Positions 1-9,046 of a stretch of 64,000 nt of DNA are shown in pieces. Source of the DNA: Taishania sp965247975 (lineage in GTDB: Bacteria > Bacteroidota > Bacteroidia > Flavobacteriales_D > Crocinitomicaceae); the NCBI GenBank assembly GCA_965247975.1, contig OZ252050.1:3906001-3970000 (forward strand). The letters are read 5' to 3'. How positions within the stretch are numbered: position 1 is the stretch's first letter; each line of letters begins with the position of its first letter. The translations under genes and the position numbers were made by a program. The notes beneath the pieces were generated by a model. That model worked only from the letters and a program-made list of their open reading frames with translations. It searched no databases and had not been told where the DNA came from.

Positions 1-1800
1 GTTTCCACTCGCAAAGGTGATGTGTCGAATATCCAGATTCAAACCGAAGAATAATCCGATGGATGCGGTGCTTCCCATGAAAATTCCAAACCAAAAATTG
101 GATGCTACACCGGGCCATTTTTTCTCAAACCAATTGGCAATGGAGGCCGCTCGTTGTTTTCCAAATCCTTCTTTTAAAATTGGATGCTCTTCGATGCGAT
201 GATATAAATCAACGTGTTTGTTCTTGTTTGAAATCGAGCCTGAAATAATTCCAGAAAGAAATAAAAAGACTCCTGCAATTGCTGCATGGAAAATAGCCAA
301 TGAATGCACTGGACTTATATCTTCCATCAATTTTTCATGCTTTGATGCTGCAATATTTGCTCCGAAAAGCACATCAATAAGGTAAATTAGGATCAGCGAG
401 ACTGGAAAAGCAATCAGTACATTTCCCACAAATGCGATAAATTGTGATCGAAACAAACGTGCGAATAATTGCGCAAATTCAAGGTGTTTTTGCTCGGACG
501 ACAAACCACTATTCATTCCATTTTTGATGGCACTCACCAATGCCGAAGCTGTCATGGCTGGTTGCTTTGTCGCTAACGTAAATCCAAGTAAATAAATCGC
601 AATAAAACCGAGTGAATAATTCATGCTGTAGAGAAAAGCATGTCCAAAATCACTCACTTCCACTTTACCCATCAAGATTTTAATGATGCACAAAATTCCA
701 ACGATGAGCCCACCTCCCATCGCCGTGTAAAGCATATTAAAATACTCTTTTCGGCTGGATGTAATGTAATGTTCACCTGTTTTTGCCGTATGTTGTGTCA
801 CTTCATAGGCAATGATTTGGGTGGATTCGTCAATTAATTTTCCAATGTTGTTTTTCTTAGAATGATATTCAAATACCTTTTTCCAAAACTCAATTGTTCG
901 CGTATAGGAATCTGTATCGATGTCAAAAATCAAAAATTCAATCAAACTTTTAAAGCGCTTGAGCTGTTGTTTAATTTTGAGCAAACTTTGATTTACAATA
1001 ATGGAAATCCCAAATTCAGCGCTGTTTTGATAGGCCCTTTCAACAAAATCTTCACATAATTTGTGGGTTTCTAACAATTTGAGGTATGCCTCATCATCTT
1101 TCGAAATAAAAATCAAATTGTCAGCTTTAAAGCGTTTTTCGAGCGCATCCAAATTCAATTCCAACGACTCAAATGGTCCGTCAAAAAAATCTTCATTCGG
1201 CAACATTTTTAACACTTCCGCATCTAATGCTTTGCCACTCATGCGTTGTGAGATCAGCGTTAGCGCACTGAAAAGTTCATGATGGAATTTAGATCGTGCA
1301 TACGGAATGTAAGCATCTTGTAAATCAACCAATTCTGCCAGTTCTTCCAATTCTTTGAACGGAATTTTGCGCACCCATTCGCTATCGTTGTTCGCGTAAA
1401 AAACTTGTGTGAGAATATAAGCCAACGAATCCTTTGGGGGTTGGTGTGGAACAAATTTTGCGAAAATTCGCACACGCAATTCATGAAAAAATTTTTTATT
1501 TTGAAGAATGCCAGATTCGGTTAAAATGCTTCTAATGTTCTTTCCGTGAAACAGATCTGCCAAATATACCCGGAATTTCTGTCTTGCTTCAGGATGGTCT
1601 TCCAAATAATTGAGCAAAGCACGAATGGAAACTGCATTTACTTGGCTCGGTTTTGCTGGACGAAAAACCTGGACCAGAAAAAACAATAATTGAATTTCAT
1701 CTTGATCTTCTTCAGACTTCGGCGCATTCAAATACGTATCAAAAACTTCTTCAACTGTTTTTAATCCTGATAACCGATGTCTGATTTTTTTAAAAAACAT
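1..1800 (-). CDS. SpecificRecomb (Gcr-like) family membrane protein, partial
   Basis: An open frame on the minus strand starts with ATG at 1800 and runs off the left edge, giving 600 codons without a stop. The first ~340 residues are soluble and mostly helical (start MFFKKIRHRLSG). They are followed by membrane segments around residues 352-372, 385-405 and 445-465, and by the conserved stretch GFTLATKQPAMTASAL near residue 405. I recognise that stretch from the Pfam SpecificRecomb family (Neisseria gcr). Despite the family name, no recombinase catalytic motif is visible, and the protein looks like an integral membrane protein; the recombinase role is doubtful. It follows marC by 9 bases, so marC and this gene are probably co-transcribed with purN. 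The missing C-terminus is probably 50-120 residues, judged from family length. Confidence 0.72.
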   Translation of the reverse strand, partial: MFFKKIRHRLSGLKTVEEVFDTYLNAPKSEEDQDEIQLLFFLVQVFRPAKPSQVNAVSIRALLNYLEDHPEARQKFRVYLADLFHGKNIRSILTESGILQNKKFFHELRVRIFAKFVPHQPPKDSLAYILTQVFYANNDSEWVRKIPFKELEELAELVDLQDAYIPYARSKFHHELFSALTLISQRMSGKALDAEVLKMLPNEDFFDGPFESLELNLDALEKRFKADNLIFISKDDEAYLKLLETHKLCEDFVERAYQNSAEFGISIIVNQSLLKIKQQLKRFKSLIEFLIFDIDTDSYTRTIEFWKKVFEYHSKKNNIGKLIDESTQIIAYEVTQHTAKTGEHYITSSRKEYFNMLYTAMGGGLIVGILCIIKILMGKVEVSDFGHAFLYSMNYSLGFIAIYLLGFTLATKQPAMTASALVSAIKNGMNSGLSSEQKHLEFAQLFARLFRSQFIAFVGNVLIAFPVSLILIYLIDVLFGANIAASKHEKLMEDISPVHSLAIFHAAIAGVFLFLSGIISGSISNKNKHVDLYHRIEEHPILKEGFGKQRAASIANWFEKKWPGVASNFWFGIFMGSTASIGLFFGLNLDIRHITFASGN

Positions 1801-1809
1801 AAATTGATT

Positions 1810-2421
1810 TTAATTCCCAGGCAATGCTGCACCTATCAAATGAGACAAATTGGTTGTAAATAGTTTAACCGAAATTGCCAATAGAATTATTCCAAATACT
1901 TTTTTCAAAATGGCAATTCCCCCAATTCCGAGCACACGTTCCAGCATTTTGGTCGATTTTAAAACCACATACACAATAATGACGTTAATGATGATCGCTA
2001 AAATGATGTTGATTTGATGAAATTCTGCCTTTAATGAAATCAGTGCTGTCATCGTTCCTGCTCCAACAATGATCGGAAAAGCAAGTGGAACAATGCTTGC
2101 CGTTTTCCCTGAAACTTCGTCCCGGAAAAGACTAATTCCCATGATCATTTCGATGGAAATTGCGAACAGTACAATGGCACCAGCTACCGCAAATGAGCGA
2201 ATGTCAACGCCGAATAAATGTAAAATAGATTCTCCTACGATAAAAAACCCAATCATAATTCCGAATGAAACCAAACAGGTTCTCAATGGACTTAAATCAC
2301 CTGATTTTTCTTTTAGTTTTATGATAACTGGAATTGCACCAACAATATCTATGATGGCAAACAAAGCTGTTGAAGCTTTGAGCAATTCATACCAATCAAA
2401 TTCTGCAAAAAAATCTTTCAT
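1810..2421 (-). CDS. MarC family integral membrane protein
   Basis: This 203-residue protein is hydrophobic almost throughout, with about six membrane segments. It has the MarC/UPF0056 hallmark of a first helix with FAIIDIVGAIPVI (residues ~21-33) and later VPLAFPIIVGAGTMTALI (~111-128). MarC proteins are inner-membrane proteins of unknown substrate; the old link to multiple antibiotic resistance has not held up. The ATG overlaps the purN stop by four bases (ATGA), and the SpecificRecomb-like gene follows 9 bases downstream, so a three-gene transcript from purN is likely. The length is normal for the family. Confidence 0.88.
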   Translation of the reverse strand: MKDFFAEFDWYELLKASTALFAIIDIVGAIPVIIKLKEKSGDLSPLRTCLVSFGIMIGFFIVGESILHLFGVDIRSFAVAGAIVLFAISIEMIMGISLFRDEVSGKTASIVPLAFPIIVGAGTMTALISLKAEFHQINIILAIIINVIIVYVVLKSTKMLERVLGIGGIAILKKVFGIILLAISVKLFTTNLSHLIGAALPGN

Positions 2422-2990
2422 AATTTCAGGGTTTTTTCTATTTCCTTCGCAAAGTGTTTTACTTCCAATTCATGCACTTTTCGCTGAATTGAATGGGCAT
2501 CGTCCTCCTTGTTTATCGTACAACGAAATTGTGCTATTAAAGTTCCTTCATCAAATGCTTCATTCACAAAATGAATGCTAATTCCAGTTTCTACCTCTCC
2601 ACTTTTTGCAACCTCTTCATGCACATGCATTCCATACATTCCTTTACCTCCAAATTTTGGTAACAACGCTGGATGAATATTTATAATCTTGTTTGGGAAA
2701 TACGAAACCAATTCACTTGGAATTTTACGCAGGTACCCCGCCAACACAATGTAAGAAACATTATTTTTTTCGCAAATTTCAATTAAATAATTTGGATTGT
2801 TAACGTTTTCGTTGTTGGAAATAATTACAGGAACTTGGAAAGATTCTGCAATTTGAATCACTTTCGCATTTGGGTTATTCGTCAAGACAAAGGCAACATG
2901 AATCGATTCATTTTTTGCAAAATGACTCAACAACATTTGAGCAGTGCTTCCATTTCCAGATGCGAAAATTGCAAAATGCTTTGATATCAT
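2418..2990 (-). CDS. purN: phosphoribosylglycinamide formyltransferase (PurN)
   Basis: This 190-residue protein transfers a formyl group from 10-formyl-tetrahydrofolate to GAR in de novo purine synthesis. It shows the phosphate-binding loop near the N-terminus (ASGNGSTAQ, residues 10-18) and the catalytic triad: Asn104 and His106 in NIHPALLPKFGG, and Asp147 in VNEAFDEG. Length and domain order match the single-domain bacterial enzyme. It is the first gene of a minus-strand operon with marC. A TAACTTTG promoter box lies only four bases before the ATG (2995-3002), so the message may be nearly leaderless. Confidence 0.95.
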   Translation of the reverse strand: MISKHFAIFASGNGSTAQMLLSHFAKNESIHVAFVLTNNPNAKVIQIAESFQVPVIISNNENVNNPNYLIEICEKNNVSYIVLAGYLRKIPSELVSYFPNKIINIHPALLPKFGGKGMYGMHVHEEVAKSGEVETGISIHFVNEAFDEGTLIAQFRCTINKEDDAHSIQRKVHELEVKHFAKEIEKTLKL

Positions 2991-2994
2991 GCTA

Positions 2995-3002
2995 CAAAGT
3001 TA
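2995..3002 (-). promoter_or_regulatory. Bacteroidota -7 promoter box upstream of purN
   Basis: TAACTTTG on the minus strand fits the Bacteroidota sigma-A -7 consensus TAnnTTTG. A TTTG at 3027-3030 could serve as the -33 element, although the spacing of 24 is long. The ATG is only four bases away. Confidence 0.5.
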
Positions 3003-3062
3003 GACAGATAGTAGTATCTTTCAGTCCAAAAGGAAAAATATTTTTTTGAAGACAAATTAACT

Positions 3063-3734
3063 ATGAAATCTGAGCGCGAAGGATTTATACAATATCATGC
3101 GGAATCACTTACAGAGGAAGAAATGTTAGAACGTGCAAATTCATTTTACGCATGGGCAAATACGCGGCGTTCGGTAAGGGATTTTTCAAACAAACCCGTC
3201 TCGAGAGAAATCATGGAAAAATTAGTTATGACGGGATCCACTGCTCCATCAGGAGCTAACAAACAACCTTGGACATTTTGTTTGATTTCGAACAGTGAAT
3301 TAAAGTCAAAATTACGCCAACTTGCTGAAAAAGAAGAGAAAATATCTTATAAAAAAAGAATGAGCCAAGAATGGCTAAACGATTTGAAACCCTTAGGGAC
3401 GGATTGGCAGAAAGAATTCATTGATGTGGCCCCATGGATCGTTGTTGTGATGCGCCGCATTTATGAAAATGATCAAGGAGAAAAAAAGAATAATTATTAT
3501 GTCACAGAATCAGTTGGGATTGCTGTTGGTTTTTTTCTAATGGCTGTTCATAACGTTGGACTCATTGCCCTCACACACACTCCTAGTCCGATGAACTTTC
3601 TTACAAAGGCGTTAAATCGCCCTGAAAATGAGCGTCCCTTCCTTTTAATTCCAATTGGTCATCCCGTCGAAAACGCACTCGTACCAGACATTACAAGGAA
3701 AATTGTTGATAAAGTAATTCATTATTATGAATAA
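3063..3734 (+). CDS. nitroreductase-family flavoprotein
   Basis: This 223-residue protein belongs to the FMN-dependent nitroreductase fold. The phosphate-binding segment RRSVRDFS (residues ~36-43) and the APSGANKQPW motif (~61-70) near the N-terminus bind FMN. The C-terminal part (RPFLLIPIGHPVE) completes the flavin site. The N-terminal region with YAWANTRRSVRDFS resembles the subgroup related to iodotyrosine dehalogenase. The substrate cannot be read from sequence. It stands alone, divergent from purN and 65 bases ahead of acpP. It has no signal peptide, so it should be cytoplasmic. Confidence 0.88.
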   Translation: MKSEREGFIQYHAESLTEEEMLERANSFYAWANTRRSVRDFSNKPVSREIMEKLVMTGSTAPSGANKQPWTFCLISNSELKSKLRQLAEKEEKISYKKRMSQEWLNDLKPLGTDWQKEFIDVAPWIVVVMRRIYENDQGEKKNNYYVTESVGIAVGFFLMAVHNVGLIALTHTPSPMNFLTKALNRPENERPFLLIPIGHPVENALVPDITRKIVDKVIHYYE

Positions 3735-3799
3735 TAATTTTGATTATTGATACATTGTTTTTTTCTTTGCCCTTGAATTAACCTTTAAAATTAGAACAA

Positions 3800-4036
3800 A
3801 TGTCTGATGTTAAAACAAAAGTTGTCGCAATTATAGTTGACAAATTAGGAGTAGAAGAAACTGAAGTGAACAATGAAGCGAGCTTTACAAATGACTTAGG
3901 AGCTGATTCTTTGGATACAGTTGAGTTGATTATGGAATTCGAAAAAGAATTCAACATTGCGATTCCAGATGATCAAGCAGAGAACATCCAAACAGTTGGT
4001 GATGCAGTTTCTTACATCGAAGAGCACGCAAACTAA
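3800..4036 (+). CDS. acpP: acyl carrier protein
   Basis: This 78-residue acidic protein has the ACP signature GADSLDTVEL; Ser37 is the 4'-phosphopantetheine attachment site. It carries growing fatty acyl chains in type II fatty acid synthesis. It is followed at 40 bases by fabF and then rnc, an arrangement common across bacteria. The length is typical. Confidence 0.97.
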   Translation: MSDVKTKVVAIIVDKLGVEETEVNNEASFTNDLGADSLDTVELIMEFEKEFNIAIPDDQAENIQTVGDAVSYIEEHAN

Positions 4037-4076
4037 AAAACGAAAAAATAATTTTCTTGAATAAAGCAAATTCTCT

Positions 4077-5330
4077 ATGGAATTAAAACGAGTTGTTATA
4101 ACAGGATTAGGCGCACTGACACCCATCGGCAATACAGTGAATGAGTACTGGAATGCCCTATTAGCAGGAAAAAGTGGTGCAGCCCCAATTCAACAATTCG
4201 ACGCTTCTTTGTTCAAGACGCACTTTGCTTGTGAGTTGAAAGGCTTCAATATTGAAGACCACATGGATCGCAAGGAAGGGCGAAAATTAGATCCTTTTGC
4301 TCAGTACGCCATGGTTTCCGCTACGGAAGCTATGGCTGACTCGGGTTTAATGGAATCAAATCCTAATCTCGATAGGGTTGGTGTAATTTGGGGATCTGGA
4401 ATTGGTGGTTTGAAAACGTTTCAAGACGAATCACAAGCATTTTTTGCTGGAGATGGCACACCGAGATTCAATCCTTTCTTTATACCAAAAATGATTGCAG
4501 ATATCGCTGCTGGGCATATCTCAATAAAATATGGACTTCGTGGTCCAAATTATGTAACCGTTTCTGCCTGTGCTTCTTCCACAAATGCTATCATTGATGC
4601 CTTCATGGTATTGCAACTTGGCAAAGCGGATGTGATTGTAACTGGTGGTTCAGAAGCATGTGTGAATGAAATGGGAATGGGTGGATTTAACGCCCTCAAA
4701 GCATTGTCTACACGAAATGATTCTCCCGAAACTGCATCCAGACCATTTGATTTGGATCGCGATGGGTTTGTTCTTGGAGAAGGTTCTGGCGCTCTAATTC
4801 TTGAAGAATATGAACATGCCATCAAACGAGGTGCTAAAATCTATGCGGAAGTAATCGGTGGCGGAATGTCTGGAGATGCTTATCACATGACAGCTCCTCA
4901 TCCAGAAGGAATTGGTGCAAGCAACACAATGATTGCAGCTCTCAAAGATGCTGGAATTGAAGCAAGCGAAGTGGATTACGTGAATGTTCACGGAACTTCT
5001 ACACCACTTGGCGATATCGCAGAAGTTAAAGCAATTCAACACGTTTTTGGTGAACATGCTTACAATTTAAATATTAGTTCCACGAAATCAATGACCGGGC
5101 ATTTACTCGGAGCGGCTGGAGCCATCGAAGCCATTGCAAGTGTTCTTGCAGTGTATAACGACATCGTTCCTCCAACAATTAATCATTTTACGGACGACCC
5201 AGAGTTGGATCCTAAATTGAATTTTACATTCAATACCCCGCAAAAACGTGTGGTGAATGTAGCTCTTTCTAATACATTTGGTTTTGGTGGACATAATACA
5301 AGTGTAATAGTAAAGAAATTCAAAGGCTAA
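4077..5330 (+). CDS. fabF: beta-ketoacyl-ACP synthase II (FabF)
   Basis: This 417-residue condensing enzyme extends acyl-ACP with malonyl-ACP in fatty acid elongation. The Cys-His-His triad is visible: Cys165 in VSACASS, His305 in VNVHGTSTPLGD and His342 in SMTGHLLGAAGA. The C-terminal glycine-rich SNTFGFGGHN is intact. It lies 40 bases after acpP, its natural partner, and its stop codon directly abuts the TTG start of rnc, so translational coupling is likely. Confidence 0.97.
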   Translation: MELKRVVITGLGALTPIGNTVNEYWNALLAGKSGAAPIQQFDASLFKTHFACELKGFNIEDHMDRKEGRKLDPFAQYAMVSATEAMADSGLMESNPNLDRVGVIWGSGIGGLKTFQDESQAFFAGDGTPRFNPFFIPKMIADIAAGHISIKYGLRGPNYVTVSACASSTNAIIDAFMVLQLGKADVIVTGGSEACVNEMGMGGFNALKALSTRNDSPETASRPFDLDRDGFVLGEGSGALILEEYEHAIKRGAKIYAEVIGGGMSGDAYHMTAPHPEGIGASNTMIAALKDAGIEASEVDYVNVHGTSTPLGDIAEVKAIQHVFGEHAYNLNISSTKSMTGHLLGAAGAIEAIASVLAVYNDIVPPTINHFTDDPELDPKLNFTFNTPQKRVVNVALSNTFGFGGHNTSVIVKKFKG

Positions 5331-6050
5331 TTGGGAATATTTCAAAATTTTTTTGGTGCGAAAAAAACAGATGATCAACTTAAGTTGATTCGTTTTGTTA
5401 TTTCTCGTTTTGGATATCGCCCAAAAAACATTGAACTCTTCGAAAAAGCAGTCACACATAAATCTTTTTCCAATAATTCGGACCTCGCTTCAAACGAGCG
5501 TTTAGAATTTCTGGGAGATGCCATTATCGACGCTATTGTCGCGGAATATTTGTACACCAAATTCCCCCATGAAGATGAAGGTTATTTGACGAAAATTAAA
5601 TCGAAACTCGTCAATCGAAAAACGCTTTCAGACATTGCCGCCGACATGGAAATGCGCAATGTACTTCGGTTTCACACCGGAAGATCAATCAACATTAACA
5701 CGCTTGAAGGAAATGCATTTGAGGCAATCGTTGGTGCTATTTATTTAGACGCAGGATACGCAGCGACACAAAAGTCACTAAAAATGTACGTTTTTAGGAA
5801 GTTTGTGAACATCAATAAACTACTCGAAGAAGAAATTGATTTCAAATCAAAGCTTTTTATTTGGAGCCAAAAAAACAAATTTGACCTAGACTTCAAAGTC
5901 ATTGAAGAAGAGAATCAAGGTGTGAATTGGCATTACAAAGTGATGGTTGTGATCAACGATAAAGATTATGGTCTTGGAACGGGAAGCTCCAAAAAAATGG
6001 CTGAACAAGCTGCGGCCAAAGAAACATTAGAATTAATGGGAGTTTTATAA
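5331..6050 (+). CDS. rnc: ribonuclease III
   Basis: This 239-residue protein cleaves double-stranded RNA in rRNA processing. The RNase III signature NERLEFLGDAIIDAIV is at about residues 60-75. A second acidic cluster, EGNAFEAIVGAIYLD, is at about residues 125-139. A C-terminal double-strand RNA-binding domain follows, ending GSSKKMAEQAAAKETLE. I place the start at TTG 5331: it directly follows the fabF stop, an AAAGG ribosome site lies just upstream, and no in-frame ATG precedes the catalytic domain at a sensible distance. The gene converges with the minus-strand response regulator at 6074. Confidence 0.93.
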   Translation: MGIFQNFFGAKKTDDQLKLIRFVISRFGYRPKNIELFEKAVTHKSFSNNSDLASNERLEFLGDAIIDAIVAEYLYTKFPHEDEGYLTKIKSKLVNRKTLSDIAADMEMRNVLRFHTGRSININTLEGNAFEAIVGAIYLDAGYAATQKSLKMYVFRKFVNINKLLEEEIDFKSKLFIWSQKNKFDLDFKVIEEENQGVNWHYKVMVVINDKDYGLGTGSSKKMAEQAAAKETLELMGVL

Positions 6051-6073
6051 GCTCAGCTCGTTCTAAATTCCAT

Positions 6074-6724
6074 TCAAAGAATCATGTTGTTGTCCTTTGC
6101 CTTTTGAACTGCTTCTAATTTATTATGCACTTTTAGTTTCGTGTAAATATTTTCGATGTGTTTTTTGACTGTTCCTTGCGAAATAAATAGATTTTCAGCG
6201 ATCGCAGTATATTTAAGTCCTTTCGAAACTTGTTCCAACACTTCAATTTCACGTTGCGACAATTTCACATCCAGTTCCTCCCGTTTTTCTTCAAATTTAG
6301 GCGGATTACGAAGGAGCCTCAAGGTTTTCATCGCGATGGAAGGTGTCATTGCTGCGCCTCCAGAAATGGTTTCCAAAATGGCATTCATTAAGTCCTTTGG
6401 ATTCACTTCTTTCAAAAGATAACCATCCGCTCCTGCTTTGATCGCGTTGAAAATGTTTTCATCATTGTCAAAAACAGTAAGCATGACAATTTTAATTTGC
6501 GGATAGCGTTTTTTTACTTCAAATGTGGCGTCAATACCATTCATTTTTGGCATTTCAATGTCCATTAAAATCACATCCACATTGTGGTCTAACTCCAATT
6601 TTTCCAATAAATCTTCGCCATTCAACGCTGTGAACTTTACTTTATTTTCTGGGAAAAAACCAATTTTCTCAAGAATAGCATTTTGCAAGAAAATATTGTC
6701 ATCAACTATTACAATTTTTAACAT
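6074..6724 (-). CDS. NarL/FixJ-type response regulator
   Basis: This 216-residue protein has an N-terminal receiver domain with Asp8-Asp9, the phosphorylation site Asp55 (ILMDIEMPKMNG) and the conserved Thr/Lys positions. A LuxR-type helix-turn-helix follows at about residues 150-210 (LSQREIEVLEQVSKGLKY, then SQGTVKKHIENIY). It lies 10 bases after the sensor kinase gene 6735-8651, so the two form a two-component system. The target genes are unknown; the nearby T9SS cargo gene at 9047 could be one, but only position suggests that. Confidence 0.93.
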   Translation of the reverse strand: MLKIVIVDDNIFLQNAILEKIGFFPENKVKFTALNGEDLLEKLELDHNVDVILMDIEMPKMNGIDATFEVKKRYPQIKIVMLTVFDNDENIFNAIKAGADGYLLKEVNPKDLMNAILETISGGAAMTPSIAMKTLRLLRNPPKFEEKREELDVKLSQREIEVLEQVSKGLKYTAIAENLFISQGTVKKHIENIYTKLKVHNKLEAVQKAKDNNMIL

Positions 6725-6734
6725 GGCTCAATTT

Positions 6735-8651
6735 TTAATTAAATTTAAGGGTAATTTCTGTACCAATATCTGGAAGCGATTGAATGTTAAAAGTACCTCC
6801 AATTTCTTCCATCCGTTTTCTCATATTCACAAGACCATTCCCTCGTTGAATGTTGTTTACTTCAAATCCTTTACCATTATCTGTAATTTTTATCACGATT
6901 TGATTTCCGTCTTTTTTGATTACAACATGTATGTTCGTTGCATCAGCATATTTAATGGCATTGTTCACTGCTTCCTGCAAGGTGCGATACACGTTAATTC
7001 CGACCAAGGAAGAAAAACTGTAATGAACCAAGTCTTCTTGGATCGAGAAATTGAACTTAATGGCTTCTGAAATTCCTTGTGCTTTTTCCAGAAAATTATA
7101 AATCCGCTCCTTTAAATTTTCATTTGAAATCTGGTTGGAATTCATCGCCCAAATCGTATCGCGGAGCTCAATGATAGTAGATTTTGCAAAATCATTGATC
7201 TTAACAAGTTGATGGTTAATTTCTTGATCCTTAATATCAAAGGCATAGTTCAAATTCTCAACCGATGAAATAATAAAAGTGAGCTGTGCACCAATGTTGT
7301 CATGCAAATCGCGCGAAATATGCAATCGTTGCTCCTGTAATTGATTTTGTGACTCAATTTCCTTCAATGCGGATTTTAGCGCAAATTCCTTTTCTTGTTG
7401 CACATTGCGCATTTTCATTTGACGGTATATCAAATAACCTAGCCCTAAAACCGCTATAGTAATCACAACGAACAACAATAGCAAGTTGTTTTTTGCCTGA
7501 ATTTCTTTTTCCTTTTTCGTTAAATCTACTTTGGACTTAAGCAGTTTAATTTCCTTTTTTTCAGTCTCATAAATCGTTTGATATTGAGCAAAAGCTTTTT
7601 CTTTTTTCTCATTCATCAGTGATTTATAACTCTGATGATATTCCTTCATCGCTTCGCTTAATCCTTTGTAGTCGTTTAAGGATTGATAAAGTTGCATTTT
7701 TATTTCGCCTGCTTTTAAATAACCCGCTTTGTAATTTGTTTTTTGAATCAAAACAAAACTAGAGTCTATGTATTTAAGCGTTAGATTTTTATCATTTCTC
7801 ATTTTAGCAATATGCGCCAAATTCAAATACGAATCGGATTCTTGTTGCTTACTTCCATTAATTCTATCGAGTAGTAAACATTCATTAAAAATACGCTCAG
7901 CACTATCAAGCTGATTCGTATATAAAAAACAATTTGCTTTATTGTCCAGAAACATTACTTTCAGACGATTAAACCCATTTTTGTCGCAAATTTTTAAACA
8001 CTCTTCATCCAATTTTAATGCACTTTCAAAATCGTTGGTCATTCCGTAATAATTTGCCATCGTATGACAATTGATCAAATAACTACTTCGATTTTTATTG
8101 ACTTTCAATAAATCCATCGCCTTGGTTAGGTAGGATTTTCCCGTTTTCATATCGCCTTGATACAAGTATAATTCACCCAAATTACTATTGGATATGGCAA
8201 TTTCGTTCCTATTTTTAGTTTTTTCTGCCAATTTCATGGCTTTAAGAAAATACATAACCGCATTGCTGTATTCCCCATTCGATTGATAAAAGCGTCCAAA
8301 ACCGTTGTAGAGACGAATTTTTAAAGAATCTGCCTTGGTGTCAACTAAAAGTCCTTTTGCATCCACCAAACTTTTGTACATTTCATTATCCTTGGAATTT
8401 TTCGCATAGGAAAGCGCTTTTAGTAATTTCCCCATCGCTTGATAATCTTTGGGCAAATTGGCAGAATTTTGTTCAATGCTGTCTGCGCAATCACGCAAAT
8501 CTCCTTGATTCTTCTGAGTGTCGGAAATTCCCTTATTGTACCAATTTTGAATTTTATGCTCTAAAGCATTCGGGCCATTATGCTTTGATTTTGGTGGATC
8601 ACAAGACAAAAGAAATAAAACACACACGGAAAATAAAAATAGAAATCTCAT
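6735..8651 (-). CDS. TPR-containing NarX-type sensor histidine kinase
   Basis: This 638-residue kinase starts with a lipoprotein-like signal (LFLLSC, Cys17). It continues with a helical TPR region (~60-350, with typical pairs such as ALKLDEECLKICDK), a short coiled coil, one membrane helix (~389-409), a HisKA_3 dimerisation domain with phosphoacceptor His450 in SRDLHDNIGAQLT, and a C-terminal HATPase domain (TLQEAVNNAIKYADA, then GNGLVNMRKRMEEIGG). The TPR part should lie outside the cytoplasmic membrane. It pairs with the response regulator 10 bases downstream. Having both a lipobox and a membrane helix is seen in other Bacteroidota TPR kinases; the first hydrophobic stretch may simply be an ordinary signal peptide. 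Confidence 0.92.
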   Translation of the reverse strand: MRFLFLFSVCVLFLLSCDPPKSKHNGPNALEHKIQNWYNKGISDTQKNQGDLRDCADSIEQNSANLPKDYQAMGKLLKALSYAKNSKDNEMYKSLVDAKGLLVDTKADSLKIRLYNGFGRFYQSNGEYSNAVMYFLKAMKLAEKTKNRNEIAISNSNLGELYLYQGDMKTGKSYLTKAMDLLKVNKNRSSYLINCHTMANYYGMTNDFESALKLDEECLKICDKNGFNRLKVMFLDNKANCFLYTNQLDSAERIFNECLLLDRINGSKQQESDSYLNLAHIAKMRNDKNLTLKYIDSSFVLIQKTNYKAGYLKAGEIKMQLYQSLNDYKGLSEAMKEYHQSYKSLMNEKKEKAFAQYQTIYETEKKEIKLLKSKVDLTKKEKEIQAKNNLLLLFVVITIAVLGLGYLIYRQMKMRNVQQEKEFALKSALKEIESQNQLQEQRLHISRDLHDNIGAQLTFIISSVENLNYAFDIKDQEINHQLVKINDFAKSTIIELRDTIWAMNSNQISNENLKERIYNFLEKAQGISEAIKFNFSIQEDLVHYSFSSLVGINVYRTLQEAVNNAIKYADATNIHVVIKKDGNQIVIKITDNGKGFEVNNIQRGNGLVNMRKRMEEIGGTFNIQSLPDIGTEITLKFN

Positions 8652-8679
8652 ACTGCAATTTGTTAGTTTTTCAAAAGCC

Positions 8680-8955
8680 TTACTTATGCTTGGCTACCAA
8701 ATTCAACATAATTTTTTGTAAATCAAGCACTAAATGACCTATTTTTTGTGTGGAAATTTTCATTTCGTTTAATGAAGTACGAGAAATATCCAAACTAGCA
8801 ACACGAAGTTCATTGTCTTTTCGTTTCGTTTCGATCAACTTAGTCAACATACCCATTTCGGATTGATGTGATTTTATGTATACTTGGGTTCTATGTCTTA
8901 TGCGAAAAGCAAGGAAGAATGCACTACTAACTGTGATAAAAAGAAAAATCATCAT
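8680..8955 (-). CDS. small membrane-anchored coiled-coil protein, hypothetical
   Basis: This is a 91-residue frame with an N-terminal membrane helix (MMIFLFITVSSAFFLAF) followed by a charged, probably coiled-coil stretch. I do not recognise a family. Supporting it as a gene: it lies 28 bases upstream of the sensor kinase on the same strand, and the membrane-plus-coil design is plausible for an accessory sensor. No strong ribosome site is seen, and two ATG codons occur in tandem at the start. It could be a chance frame. Confidence 0.5.
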   Translation of the reverse strand: MMIFLFITVSSAFFLAFRIRHRTQVYIKSHQSEMGMLTKLIETKRKDNELRVASLDISRTSLNEMKISTQKIGHLVLDLQKIMLNLVAKHK

Positions 8956-9046
8956 TCAAAAAAATAAAGCTAAACTGAAACGCACATCTTTTACGTCTCA
9001 GAATAGCTATTGTGAGTATTAAAAAGTAAATCCCATCTAAAAACTT

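Noticed and set aside
2069..2581. 170-residue plus-strand frame opposite marC and purN
   Set aside because: It is the antisense of two well-supported genes and has no family resemblance.
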